Positions 15,712 through 22,717 of a stretch of DNA of 64,000 nucleotides are shown here, piece by piece (position 1 is the stretch's first letter; every line of letters starts with the position of its first letter). The notes under the pieces were generated by a model. It was not told the DNA's origin. It was given only the letters and a program-made list of their open reading frames with translations, and did no database searches. The DNA comes from a virus: the IMG/VR virus record IMGVR_UViG_3300047557_002741, positions 54,413 to 118,412 of that record. One strand, 5' to 3'. A program made the translations under genes and the position numbers.

Positions 15712-16448
15712 AGTTTAAAAGTAGGAATGGGTTGCATTTTATGTTGATTTTGTTTATTAAATTTATTAAGAATATCTACTCCAGGACCAGTTCCAAGTTC
15801 CATGGCCTCCTCCAGAACTTCATAAGAACACCCGATTTGGTCTTCATCGGTTCTTCCATCATCCCATAAACCATCTGTAGGAGCGGCATTAATAATACGT
15901 TCATCGATACCAAAATGTTTTCCAAGTTCCCATACTTCGGTTTTGTATAGGTCAGCAATAGGAGCAATATCAACTCCACCATCACCATACTTAGTATAGA
16001 AACCAACTCCATAATCTTCAACTTTATTTCCAGTACCAACAACAATACCACCAACGGTTGTTGCCACTTGGTAAAGTGTTACCATACGGAGACGTGAGCG
16101 ACTATTAGCAAGAGCATGAGAACTCTCGCCATAACCGTTCATGGTTTTCTTAAAGACATTAAAAACATCAGTAAGATCGTAACGTAAAACATTTACATTA
16201 TCAAAATTTTCTTTAAGCCAATTCAGATGAACTTCTGAAAGATTTTTTTGTTCTTCTTTTTGAAGGATTGGCATACCAATAGCATAAACAGGAAGTCCTG
16301 TTTTAGCAGCAATGGTTGAAGAGACTGCAGAATCAATACCACCAGAAACACCAATGACAAGAGATTTTATATTATACTCAATAGTATAATCCTTTAACCA
16401 ACTTACTACTTTAAGTTCAAGTTCATTAAAATTATTAATTCTATTCAT
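15708..16448 (-). CDS. nadE: NH3-dependent NAD+ synthetase
   Basis: 246-aa enzyme that amidates nicotinic acid adenine dinucleotide to NAD+. The ATP-pyrophosphatase P-loop SGGIDS is at 35-40; RSRLRMVTLY, VGTGNKVEDYGVGFYTKYGDGGVD and the DGLWDDGRTDEDQIG stretch are NadE signatures. There is no glutaminase domain, so it uses ammonia. The ATG at 16448 follows a GGAAA site; a TTG two codons earlier is unlikely. Unusual companion for glycosyltransferases. Confidence 0.92.
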   Translation of the reverse strand: MNRINNFNELELKVVSWLKDYTIEYNIKSLVIGVSGGIDSAVSSTIAAKTGLPVYAIGMPILQKEEQKNLSEVHLNWLKENFDNVNVLRYDLTDVFNVFKKTMNGYGESSHALANSRSRLRMVTLYQVATTVGGIVVGTGNKVEDYGVGFYTKYGDGGVDIAPIADLYKTEVWELGKHFGIDERIINAAPTDGLWDDGRTDEDQIGCSYEVLEEAMELGTGPGVDILNKFNKQNQHKMQPIPTFKL

Positions 16449-16450
16449 TT

Positions 16451-17374
16451 TCAATTTCCATGTAGTTTTTGAATTGAATTTAAGAAATCCTTTACGACAT
16501 TATAATACGTACCTTTATTTTTTGCAAATTCATATCCTAATTTTTGCTTTTCCTTTCTAGCATCCTCATTAGTCAAATAGAATTCAACCTTTTCTTGAAG
16601 GTCATCATAATCAGAAACATAAACAGCAACTCCATCTGTTGCTTCTACAGCCATCTCACAGTCAGTTAAAACAACACAACCATAGGCAATTCCCTCAAAA
16701 ACCCTCTCTGTTGGCAGTCCATTTCTGATATTATCATCAGAATTAAATCCTAGGCATATTTTGGAAGTTAAAAATGCCTTACTAATTCGCTCACTTTCTT
16801 CCAAAAATGGAGGCCAATAATGAATGTAGCAATTGTATTTTTCTGAGAGTTTCCTAGACCATTCCTCTTTATACCTACAACCAGAGAATCCACAATCGTA
16901 TACATCATTTCTAAAAGATAGGATAGTATCCAAATCGATTGGATTTATGCTAGCAGCAAAGGGAAGAGCAACATAGTTTGGATGATTCACATATTCACGG
17001 AAGTGCTCACCAAAGTATGAAAAATCAGGTTTCCTATAATATTCGCCCGTAAAAATATATTTCTTGAACGGGAACAATCTATCTCGGTAATGATTGTTTA
17101 GAACATTATGAAATGTCCAAAAAATCCAGGTAGTCTTTTCAAATTTTTTGGACAAATAATCAAAGTCATCCATCCAATCAGATTTTCTTTGGTCGTAAAA
17201 ATTATCACACACTAAGAAAATCTGTTCATCAGAATCTTCTACCCCATCAAATGTGTCTAAAGTATATGTTTCTAACCCATATAAAGAAAATCCATTAACA
17301 AATTTCATACTCATTAAGTAATGAGTTCCTTTAGTAGGATAATCAGGTGTATTCACCAAATAAATTTTTTTCAT
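16451..17374 (-). CDS. Glycosyltransferase, GT-B type
   Basis: 307-aa protein. The C-terminal half reads NIRNGLPTERVFEGIAYGCVVLTD, matching the nucleotide-sugar-binding end of GT4/CgeB-like glycosyltransferases, followed by a DYDDLQEKVEFYL segment typical of this fold. The N-terminal half starts MKKIYLVNTPDYPTKG. The start at 17374 was chosen over an upstream TTG. Substrate unknown. Confidence 0.75.
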   Translation of the reverse strand: MKKIYLVNTPDYPTKGTHYLMSMKFVNGFSLYGLETYTLDTFDGVEDSDEQIFLVCDNFYDQRKSDWMDDFDYLSKKFEKTTWIFWTFHNVLNNHYRDRLFPFKKYIFTGEYYRKPDFSYFGEHFREYVNHPNYVALPFAASINPIDLDTILSFRNDVYDCGFSGCRYKEEWSRKLSEKYNCYIHYWPPFLEESERISKAFLTSKICLGFNSDDNIRNGLPTERVFEGIAYGCVVLTDCEMAVEATDGVAVYVSDYDDLQEKVEFYLTNEDARKEKQKLGYEFAKNKGTYYNVVKDFLNSIQKLHGN

Positions 17375-17388
17375 ATTCAAAAGAAAAA

Positions 17389-18441
17389 TCAATCAATCGT
17401 ATTAACTTGAGAATTAATCCATTCATATGTCTTGGAAATCCCTTCTTCCAAACTCTGAGAATAATCCCAACCAAGTTTTTCGCGAATAAGATCATTATTT
17501 GAGTTTCTTCCACGAACTCCAGTAGGAGCATCTAGATTATATTCTTTATTCACATTCTTAGAAGAAACTTTTGCGGCAGTATCTACAAGTTGATTGATAG
17601 TGACCATTTCTTCTGAACCAATATTAACAGGTCCAATAAAATCGCCATCCATCAGACGCCTAGTTGCTTCGATACATTCATCAATATAAAGGAATGAGCG
17701 GGTCTGTTTACCATCTCCCCACACTTCAATAGTGCCACCCTCTTGAGGTAAAGAAGCTACTTTACGGCAGATTGCTGCAGGTGCTTTCTCTCTTCCACCT
17801 TCCCAGGTTCCTTCGGGACCGAAAATATTGTGGTAGCGAGCAACCCTAACTGGAATGCCATAATTGCGATGATAAGCAAAGTACAGTCGCTCTGAGAAGA
17901 GTTTTTCCCATCCATATTCAGAATCTGGGTTAGCTGGATATGCCGACTCTTCACGACAATCGGGATTATCTGGGTCAAGTTGATTGTGCTCTGGATACAT
18001 GCAGGCAGAACTAGAATAAAAAATTCTGGTTTTATTCACTCCCCTAAAATCATTGAGTTTACGTTGTGCCTCAAGAAAATTAAGATTAATGGTGGCAGAA
18101 TTATGCATGATATCCGCATCGTTTTCGCCAGTAAAAACGAAACCTGCTCCACCCATATCGGCAGCAAATTGATAAACTTCATCAAAAGTGTCAATATATT
18201 TTGATGCTACAAAATGATAAAAGTTCCCAAGATATCCTTTAAATTGAACAACTTTTTCTACGAAAGCAGCATCTCTTAGGTCACCCTGAATAAACTCATG
18301 TGCTTCGGTTTCAGAGAACTCTGGTCGCTTCAAATCTACACCACGTACCCAGTATCCCTCTGCTCTCAGTCTCTTTACCATATGACTTCCAATAAAGCCA
18401 CCAGCACCAAAAACAAGTGCTGTCTTCTTATAATCGCTCAT
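17389..18441 (-). CDS. GDP-mannose 3,5-epimerase-like SDR
   Basis: 350-aa extended SDR close to plant-type GDP-mannose 3,5-epimerase. GAGGFIGSH at 12-20; FYSSSACMYPEH at 141-152, whose Cys147 corresponds to the catalytic Cys of the plant enzyme; catalytic Tyr176 and Lys180 in YGWEK; and the block YHNIFGPEGTWEGGREKAP, typical of GMEs. It would convert GDP-mannose to GDP-galactose or GDP-gulose. First gene of the 19-gene operon; the promoter is immediately upstream, nested in a terminator. Confidence 0.85.
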   Translation of the reverse strand: MSDYKKTALVFGAGGFIGSHMVKRLRAEGYWVRGVDLKRPEFSETEAHEFIQGDLRDAAFVEKVVQFKGYLGNFYHFVASKYIDTFDEVYQFAADMGGAGFVFTGENDADIMHNSATINLNFLEAQRKLNDFRGVNKTRIFYSSSACMYPEHNQLDPDNPDCREESAYPANPDSEYGWEKLFSERLYFAYHRNYGIPVRVARYHNIFGPEGTWEGGREKAPAAICRKVASLPQEGGTIEVWGDGKQTRSFLYIDECIEATRRLMDGDFIGPVNIGSEEMVTINQLVDTAAKVSSKNVNKEYNLDAPTGVRGRNSNNDLIREKLGWDYSQSLEEGISKTYEWINSQVNTID

Positions 18442-18466
18442 AGATTAAATTAAACTCTTTGTATAT

Positions 18467-18495
18467 AGTATACTAAAAAAGGTGGGTTTATGCAA
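18467..18495 (-). promoter_or_regulatory. Sigma-70-like promoter of the polysaccharide operon
   Basis: TTGCAT, 17 bases, TATACT on the minus strand. The -35 box lies across the loop of the terminator at 18474-18501 and the -10 box follows its T-run. Confidence 0.6.
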
Positions 18496-18502
18496 CCCAC
18501 CT
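18474..18502 (-). terminator. Intrinsic terminator upstream of the polysaccharide operon
   Basis: Stem AGGTGGGTT / AACCCACCT with a 5-base loop, then six T on the minus strand. It ends transcripts from the small genes at 18.5-19.4 kb. Confidence 0.85.
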
Positions 18503-18509
18503 CAGTAAT

Positions 18510-18605
18510 TCAGGCTCGCCACCAATTCTTTGACTGGAAATTGGAAACCAGGCGGGAGAGAGTCCCATCCGCACCAACGGCATTTGAGAGATGACGTAAA
18601 CTCAT
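18510..18605 (-). CDS. Possible 31-aa protein
   Basis: Frame beginning MSLRHLSNAVGADGTLSRL and ending NWWRA. Codons upstream of the ATG (reading KWWSQNDPI) are also open, so the true start is uncertain. No ribosome site is clear. It fills an otherwise empty stretch before the terminator at 18474-18502. Confidence 0.4.
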   Translation of the reverse strand: MSLRHLSNAVGADGTLSRLVSNFQSKNWWRA

Positions 18606-18636
18606 AATAGGGTCATTTTGACTCCACCACTTAGTT

Positions 18637-18864
18637 TTAAGAAACTAAGAAAAGTTGGGTTAATTTTGATATTTCGGAGATACCAAAAAATGCACATAGA
18701 AATAGTACATCCCAAAGTTTAAGTTTAATAGCGAAAGGTACTGTGAGTAGTCCTCCAATAACTTTTATTATTAAACCATATTTAAAATCTCCCCATAACA
18801 TAGTTTGATAACCGATTATGAGAAGAATATTTCCAATCCACCGAAGTAAATCAGATTTAGACAT
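18637..18864 (-). CDS. Small membrane protein (75 aa), unknown
   Basis: Three hydrophobic stretches (about 8-22, 30-46, 50-63) separated by short polar turns (GDFKYG, KLKLWD), so probably integral in the membrane. No recognised family. It stands alone between a terminator region and an 80-aa hypothetical gene. Confidence 0.65.
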   Translation of the reverse strand: MSKSDLLRWIGNILLIIGYQTMLWGDFKYGLIIKVIGGLLTVPFAIKLKLWDVLFLCAFFGISEISKLTQLFLVS

Positions 18865-18912
18865 AAGAGGTTTTGCTCCCGACCAGTGCTGTTAAAGTCC
18901 ATCCGTGACTAT

Positions 18913-19155
18913 TTAATCATCCTCATCGTCTGCAATATAACATGGAACTCTATCTGGATCTAACCAACGCGCATAGTCAATGTCTTCCATAGCAGTAGTA
19001 CATTGTAAACCATTATCAAAAAGATAAATGTCATTCCAACGTTTAGTATATTCGTTTTGTTTTTGCATACGATAATCAGGTTTACCGTTGATTTCAATAA
19101 TACCTGCTTCTATAAAGCGATATCCTTCTCGTTCCAAAAGAACTTTGGTTTTCAT
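18913..19155 (-). CDS. Hypothetical protein (80 aa)
   Basis: Begins MKTKVLLEREGYRFIEAGI and ends in an acidic tail DDEDD. The ATG overlaps the stop of the upstream 71-aa gene by four bases. No known family or membrane segment. Confidence 0.7.
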   Translation of the reverse strand: MKTKVLLEREGYRFIEAGIIEINGKPDYRMQKQNEYTKRWNDIYLFDNGLQCTTAMEDIDYARWLDPDRVPCYIADDEDD

Positions 19156-19367
19156 GCTACCTCAACAGATTCCAGATCAGCAAGAACATATTCCATAAGC
19201 ATTTCATAATCATCCAAAGGATCACCAGAAAATACTACACCTTCGTTTTCGTAGTAGCGGCGAACCTTTTTGTAGAGTTTCGGATTCTTTACATCAAGGT
19301 AGAAATCGCCATTTGCCGCGCCACGAAGGGTTTGAACGTCTTTCTTGAATTTTGCTGTGAGAGTCAT
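19152..19367 (-). CDS. Hypothetical protein (71 aa)
   Basis: Starts MTLTAKFKKDVQTLRGAANG at 19367, just after a near-perfect sigma-70 promoter; upstream in-frame codons would lie before the transcription start and are rejected. Basic N-terminus, acidic C-terminus. No family recognised. Confidence 0.7.
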   Translation of the reverse strand: MTLTAKFKKDVQTLRGAANGDFYLDVKNPKLYKKVRRYYENEGVVFSGDPLDDYEMLMEYVLADLESVEVA

Positions 19368-19389
19368 TGTTTTGAATGTTGACCTTAGT

Positions 19390-19418
19390 ATTATAAGGGG
19401 TTGACTTAGAGAAGTCAA
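19390..19418 (-). promoter_or_regulatory. Sigma-70 promoter
   Basis: TTGACT, 17 bases, perfect TATAAT on the minus strand, 22 bases before the ATG at 19367. Confidence 0.8.
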
Positions 19419-19442
19419 GACGGACAGTAGAGTTTCTGTCCT

Positions 19443-19517
19443 ATGCTGGTTGTCGGGATCGAACCGACCTGTCTTGCCTTATGAGGGCAGTGCTTTCTCC
19501 AGAGAGCTAAACCAGCA
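19443..19517 (-). tRNA. tRNA with CAU anticodon (Met, or Ile2)
   Basis: Acceptor stem TGCTGGT/ACCAGCA, anticodon loop CTCATAA (CAT), T-arm GTCGG-TTCGATC-CCGAC. Whether it is elongator Met or a lysidine-type Ile2 tRNA cannot be settled by eye. CCA is not encoded. Confidence 0.85.
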
Positions 19518-19520
19518 AAG

Positions 19521-19592
19521 TAGGGATGCCTGGACTTGAACCAGGATGACTCCGTTATAAGCAGAGCGCATTGACCTTTATGCGACACCCCC
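19521..19592 (-). tRNA. tRNA-Ile (UAU)
   Basis: Acceptor GGGGGTG/CATCCCT with two G-U pairs, anticodon stem CTCTG/CGGAG, loop CTTATAA (TAT), T-arm CCTGG-TTCAAGT-CCAGG. It reads AUA, a codon frequent in AT-rich phage genes. Confidence 0.85.
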
Positions 19593-19605
19593 TTAAGACC
19601 AAATC

Positions 19606-19634
19606 ATTATAGGAGATTTGGAACCCTTCGTCAA
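19606..19634 (-). promoter_or_regulatory. Sigma-70 promoter of the tRNA-Ile/CAU pair
   Basis: TTGACG, 17 bases, TATAAT on the minus strand, just upstream of tRNA-Ile; the -35 box overlaps the stop of the Phd-like gene. Confidence 0.8.
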
Positions 19635-19864
19635 GACCCTTCTTCGTGGTCTGTGTGAATCTTAACTATCTCTTCAAAATCCACATTTGCTTCGTTACAT
19701 ATACTTATCACTTCTTTATACGGAACTATAACAGCGTTTCCGTGCTCACTCGTAATGATAAACGATTCGCCATTTTCAACTCTATCCATTAAATTGTCAA
19801 AATTTGATTGAAACTGTTCGATTGTAAATGTTTGAAGTTCGTTAAGTTCTTGATTCATTTTCAT
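19631..19864 (-). CDS. Phd/YefM-like antitoxin-family protein
   Basis: 77-aa protein with the Phd/YefM pattern: LQTFTIEQFQSNFDNLMDRVENGESFIITSEHGNAVIVPYKEV is about residues 10-52 (the family signature of a short helix pair, an ENGE turn, then a strand hairpin). Such proteins bind operator DNA and neutralise a Doc or YoeB toxin. No toxin gene is adjacent. It may regulate, or protect against a host toxin. Two ATGs (19864 and 19858) are possible starts. Confidence 0.7.
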   Translation of the reverse strand: MKMNQELNELQTFTIEQFQSNFDNLMDRVENGESFIITSEHGNAVIVPYKEVISICNEANVDFEEIVKIHTDHEEGS

Positions 19865-19879
19865 AAAGTATTTTATGAG

Positions 19880-19951
19880 TCGGGGTGAGAGGGATCGAAC
19901 CTCTGTCTTCTTGCTCCCAAAGCAAGCCGTCTACCGCTGACTTACACCCCG
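19880..19951 (-). tRNA. tRNA-Pro (UGG)
   Basis: Acceptor CGGGGTG/CACCCCG, anticodon stem CTTGC/GCAAG, loop TTTGGGA (TGG), T-arm AGAGG-TTCGATC-CCTCT. Confidence 0.92.
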
Positions 19952-20068
19952 TTACTTATCTCTATGTATAAACATAATACCAGCAAAAGGAACAACTGTC
20001 AACCCCATTCCACATAGAAAAAGAAATAATGGATTTGAAGCGAGTGATTCTACGATGTGAAAAATCAT
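19952..20068 (-). CDS. 38-aa membrane protein
   Basis: Starts MIFHIVESLASNPLFLFL at 20068 after a strong GGAGGGG site; one hydrophobic helix runs to FIHRDK. The start overlaps the upstream stop (ATGA). It contains the tRNA-Pro promoter inside its coding sequence. Confidence 0.65.
   Translation of the reverse strand: MIFHIVESLASNPLFLFLCGMGLTVVPFAGIMFIHRDK
19974..20002 (-). promoter_or_regulatory. Sigma-70 promoter of tRNA-Pro
   Basis: TTGACA, 17 bases, TATTAT on the minus strand, within the 38-aa gene and 23 bases before tRNA-Pro. Confidence 0.75.
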
Positions 20069-20265
20069 CTTCCCCTCCAGTTCTTATATTCATAATACAT
20101 GTACTGATCCACTTCGTCAAGTCCTGATAAAGGAGCATTTACTTCACAGTTAGACCATTCGATACAAAACTGTTTAATATCATGATTATGTAGTACAGAA
20201 TGCCCGTACATTCTTATAAAAGAAGACATAGCAAAATTATATCTTTGTTTATTGTGGATATGCAT
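20065..20265 (-). CDS. Hypothetical protein (66 aa)
   Basis: Starts MHIHNKQRYNFAMSSF at 20265 with GGGGA upstream, overlapping the 30-aa membrane peptide by 17 bases. Tyr- and Glu/Asp-rich C-terminus ending KNWRGR. No family recognised. Confidence 0.6.
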   Translation of the reverse strand: MHIHNKQRYNFAMSSFIRMYGHSVLHNHDIKQFCIEWSNCEVNAPLSGLDEVDQYMYYEYKNWRGR

Positions 20266-20341
20266 GTGTAAGTCCCCAATAAATCCAAGACGCAATCAAT
20301 GTAGCATAAATGAAAGTGAAAATAAAAAGTGTTTTAAACAT
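20249..20341 (-). CDS. 30-aa membrane peptide
   Basis: MFKTLFIFTFIYATLIASWIY-type hydrophobic helix ending THAYPQ (residues 1-30). The start overlaps the stop of the acidic 37-aa gene by eight bases. Supported mainly by the tight coupling of its neighbours. Confidence 0.5.
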   Translation of the reverse strand: MFKTLFIFTFIYATLIASWIYWGLTHAYPQ

Positions 20342-20447
20342 TTTCTTCGTCCTCATCTTCATAAGTTGATGGTTCTTCAAACAGTTCTTCCATTTTTTTC
20401 TGAAGAACTCTTTGCTGCAAATTCTCCAAATCTTCTTCTGTTATCAT
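20334..20447 (-). CDS. 37-aa acidic protein
   Basis: Starts MITEEDLENLQQRVLQKK and ends in a Glu/Asp-rich tail; helical and strongly acidic. The ATG overlaps the upstream stop (ATGA). No family recognised. Confidence 0.5.
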   Translation of the reverse strand: MITEEDLENLQQRVLQKKMEELFEEPSTYEDEDEENV

Positions 20448-20623
20448 TTGTCTTTTAATAATTCTTCTATTCTTTTACGCATGTTATTACTATCCTGCTT
20501 TAGATAGTCTCTCAAAGAATAACCTCTCTGTCCTCGCAAAATACAAGTTCCTTGGTAGAACATAGTAGCAGCAAATACTAGTAAAAAAACAATTCCAATT
20601 ATTTCAGAGTAATATTTAGCCAT
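20444..20623 (-). CDS. 59-aa single-helix membrane protein
   Basis: Starts MAKYYSEIIGIVFLLVFAAT (one transmembrane helix), then a basic cytosolic tail ending RIEELLKDK. AGGAGG lies about 11 bases before the ATG at 20623, inside the preceding gene, with which it overlaps by 25 bases. Confidence 0.6.
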   Translation of the reverse strand: MAKYYSEIIGIVFLLVFAATMFYQGTCILRGQRGYSLRDYLKQDSNNMRKRIEELLKDK

Positions 20624-20799
20624 GGAAAAATAGGAGGAATAACTCCAACTAACCTTAAAAGTCCCTCAGCAAATAAAGCAAGAACCACCCAACCAACGCA
20701 CATACTAATGATAGAAGCATTACGATTGTGTCGTCGTATTGCTGCATCGATCATCTCCTGAACTTCAGAACGACTAACAAACTCATCGTGAGGATCCAT
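20599..20799 (-). CDS. Small membrane protein (66 aa)
   Basis: Starts MDPHDEFVSRSEVQEMIDAA, an amphipathic helix, then one transmembrane segment at about 33-52 (MCVGWVVLALFAEGLL), ending FPWLNITLK. The ATG overlaps the upstream stop (TGATG). Unknown function. Confidence 0.65.
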   Translation of the reverse strand: MDPHDEFVSRSEVQEMIDAAIRRHNRNASIISMCVGWVVLALFAEGLLRLVGVIPPIFPWLNITLK

Positions 20800-20948
20800 C
20801 ACTTTTCATCTCCAAGAAACTTTGCCAAAGGGTCTCTTCTAGTTTTAACTATTTCAACTGCTCTTTTATAAAACATATTGTCGGTATTGCCAGAAGTTTC
20901 AAAGGTTTCTTTGATCTTCACCCAATTATCATAGGTGTGTTGATCCAT
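20799..20948 (-). CDS. Hypothetical protein (49 aa)
   Basis: Starts MDQHTYDNWVKIKETFETSG and ends FLGDEK; soluble and helical, with a basic RAVEIVKTRRD segment. First gene of a six-gene coupled chain that ends at tRNA-Pro. A promoter lies 27 bases upstream. Confidence 0.65.
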   Translation of the reverse strand: MDQHTYDNWVKIKETFETSGNTDNMFYKRAVEIVKTRRDPLAKFLGDEK

Positions 20949-20974
20949 AAGGTTTAAGTTGAATACTACTAGTT

Positions 20975-21002
20975 ATTCTAGTAAGTGCTTTAAACTTGTC
21001 AA
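20975..21002 (-). promoter_or_regulatory. Sigma-70 promoter of the small-gene chain
   Basis: TTGACA, 16 bases, TAGAAT on the minus strand, in the gap after the second sugar module. Confidence 0.65.
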
Positions 21003-21038
21003 CTATGTGTTGATATCAAGAAAGTGTTGAAGAAATTA

Positions 21039-21926
21039 TTAAATTTTAAAATGAGAATGAACTTTTTCTAAAAAATTTCTAACTGTATTTACAGATGCTT
21101 CTGACTGTTTTTTAAATACTAATGGTAATAAGTCTATCGTAGATGATGCAAGTTCTAAATCATCAATCCCATAAGCAATTCCTGGCCAAAAAGTAGATCC
21201 ATCTATTTCAGGAAGAAATTGATGCCCTGGAAGATGTTTAGACCATTCATTTCTAGAAACTCCATCCATCGGTTGAACCACAGAAACACACCCGCATAAG
21301 GCGGATATAATTAAATGAAATGTATGAGGATCATAAGAATATAAAATACGTCCTTTTTGATAATAAGAAATATAATCTTTCTGAGTTTTACAGATATCCT
21401 CTAATAAAATAGATTCATTTGAGTGAATTTTATTAGTTTCACTATACCTATTACGTCCTTTTCTAATAATATAAAATTCTTCAGTTCTGTCTTTAATACT
21501 ATTATCACGAACCCATTTTTTATTTAAATGGTAAATGTTCATTATCTGTTCATCAAGGTCACGATTTTTTGTTATGTATTCTGCTGACCAATATACCCAT
21601 AGATCATTTTCTCCCCAAGTAGAAGAAAAATCTGTGGGATTTAGATAATAAAGAATCCATCTAACACATTTTTTAATTCCAAGAGGATTTCCTTCAATAA
21701 TTTCAGGATATATTACAATATCATTTTCAATATCAATTATGTCATGAGTAGCAATAGGTATATTATTAATTAATACAGAAGTGTCAAGTAATGATGAGAT
21801 TTGTAAATCCCAAGAAAACACATAAGCATCATATCCCCAGTCTATTAATATCTGAGCAAGATTATAAAGAGCTGTACAACCTCCACAATCGTTGATTTCC
21901 AATGGAGCGTAAATTATAAATTTCAT
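21039..21926 (-). CDS. Probable glycosyltransferase (GT-B)
   Basis: 295-aa protein beginning MKFIIYAPLEINDCGGCTAL, a GT-B-like acceptor loop with CGG in place of GG, and ending with a donor-half pattern ILYSYDPHTFHLIISALCGCVSVVQP. It probably extends a surface glycan with the sugar made by the two genes upstream, to which it is coupled by an ATGA overlap. Substrate unknown. Confidence 0.65.
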   Translation of the reverse strand: MKFIIYAPLEINDCGGCTALYNLAQILIDWGYDAYVFSWDLQISSLLDTSVLINNIPIATHDIIDIENDIVIYPEIIEGNPLGIKKCVRWILYYLNPTDFSSTWGENDLWVYWSAEYITKNRDLDEQIMNIYHLNKKWVRDNSIKDRTEEFYIIRKGRNRYSETNKIHSNESILLEDICKTQKDYISYYQKGRILYSYDPHTFHLIISALCGCVSVVQPMDGVSRNEWSKHLPGHQFLPEIDGSTFWPGIAYGIDDLELASSTIDLLPLVFKKQSEASVNTVRNFLEKVHSHFKI

Positions 21927-22711
21927 ATTAATTTAATTTTTGGTTTCCAATTAAACATTAAACTCACTCTACGATTTTCCACATGTATGTAAGACTTACA
22001 TTCTTTTTTATTTAACTTGATATTTAAATAACCAAAAGATGAAATTGTAGATAAAATTTCTTTAATTGTTAAACTTTGCGAACCAACAACAAACATTTCA
22101 TGCTTTATATTTAATTTTTTTTCTATACACTTTTGAATCAATTCAATAAAATCATCAACATGTATTATGTCAATTCTAGTGTCTAAATTTGCGTAAAGTT
22201 CAAGTACATTTTCAGTATTAACTATGTTAAAAAGTTTATCAACTAAACCATTAGGTCTATTTAATGGTAAATTTTTTCCTCCCCATATATTAGAAACTCT
22301 TAATACAATAGTTTCACACTCAACGGTTTTCAAAATATTTTCAACTTGTATTTTAAGGTCTCCATAAAGGGTTTTTGAGTTTACTAAAGTATTTTCATCA
22401 ACTGTTCTTTCATATCCAGTATAAAGAGCGGGAGAACTAGATGTAAAAATTATTTTACCATTTGGATTTTTCTTTGAATAAAAATCAAATATTTTTTTAC
22501 TATTAATTACATCATACTTTATAAATTTTTCAAACTCATAATAACTATTTTTTATTGAAGAACTCCAAGCAAAGTGAATTAAACAAGATTTTTTATGCGA
22601 TTTAAATATATCTTGCGGATCATCTCTATACGAAATTGTAGTGATTGGACCTTTATATAGTTCTAAAAATCGTTTTCCTATTAATCCATTTGATCCAGTA
22701 ACATAAATCAT
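21923..22711 (-). CDS. NAD-dependent sugar epimerase/dehydratase (SDR)
   Basis: 262-aa extended SDR. GSNGLIGKRF at 6-15 is the cofactor loop, TSSSPALYTG contains the active-site Ser, LYGDLK the YxxxK pair, and LRVSNIWG the substrate region. Probably reduces or epimerises the keto-sugar made by the RfbH-like enzyme upstream. Strongly AT-rich codon use, more so than the first polysaccharide operon. Confidence 0.82.
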   Translation of the reverse strand: MIYVTGSNGLIGKRFLELYKGPITTISYRDDPQDIFKSHKKSCLIHFAWSSSIKNSYYEFEKFIKYDVINSKKIFDFYSKKNPNGKIIFTSSSPALYTGYERTVDENTLVNSKTLYGDLKIQVENILKTVECETIVLRVSNIWGGKNLPLNRPNGLVDKLFNIVNTENVLELYANLDTRIDIIHVDDFIELIQKCIEKKLNIKHEMFVVGSQSLTIKEILSTISSFGYLNIKLNKKECKSYIHVENRRVSLMFNWKPKIKLI

Positions 22712-22717
22712 ATTTAC

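Noticed and set aside
19443-19592. A single long tRNA or tmRNA
   Set aside because: Two complete cloverleafs (CAU and UAU anticodons) separated by three bases fit better.
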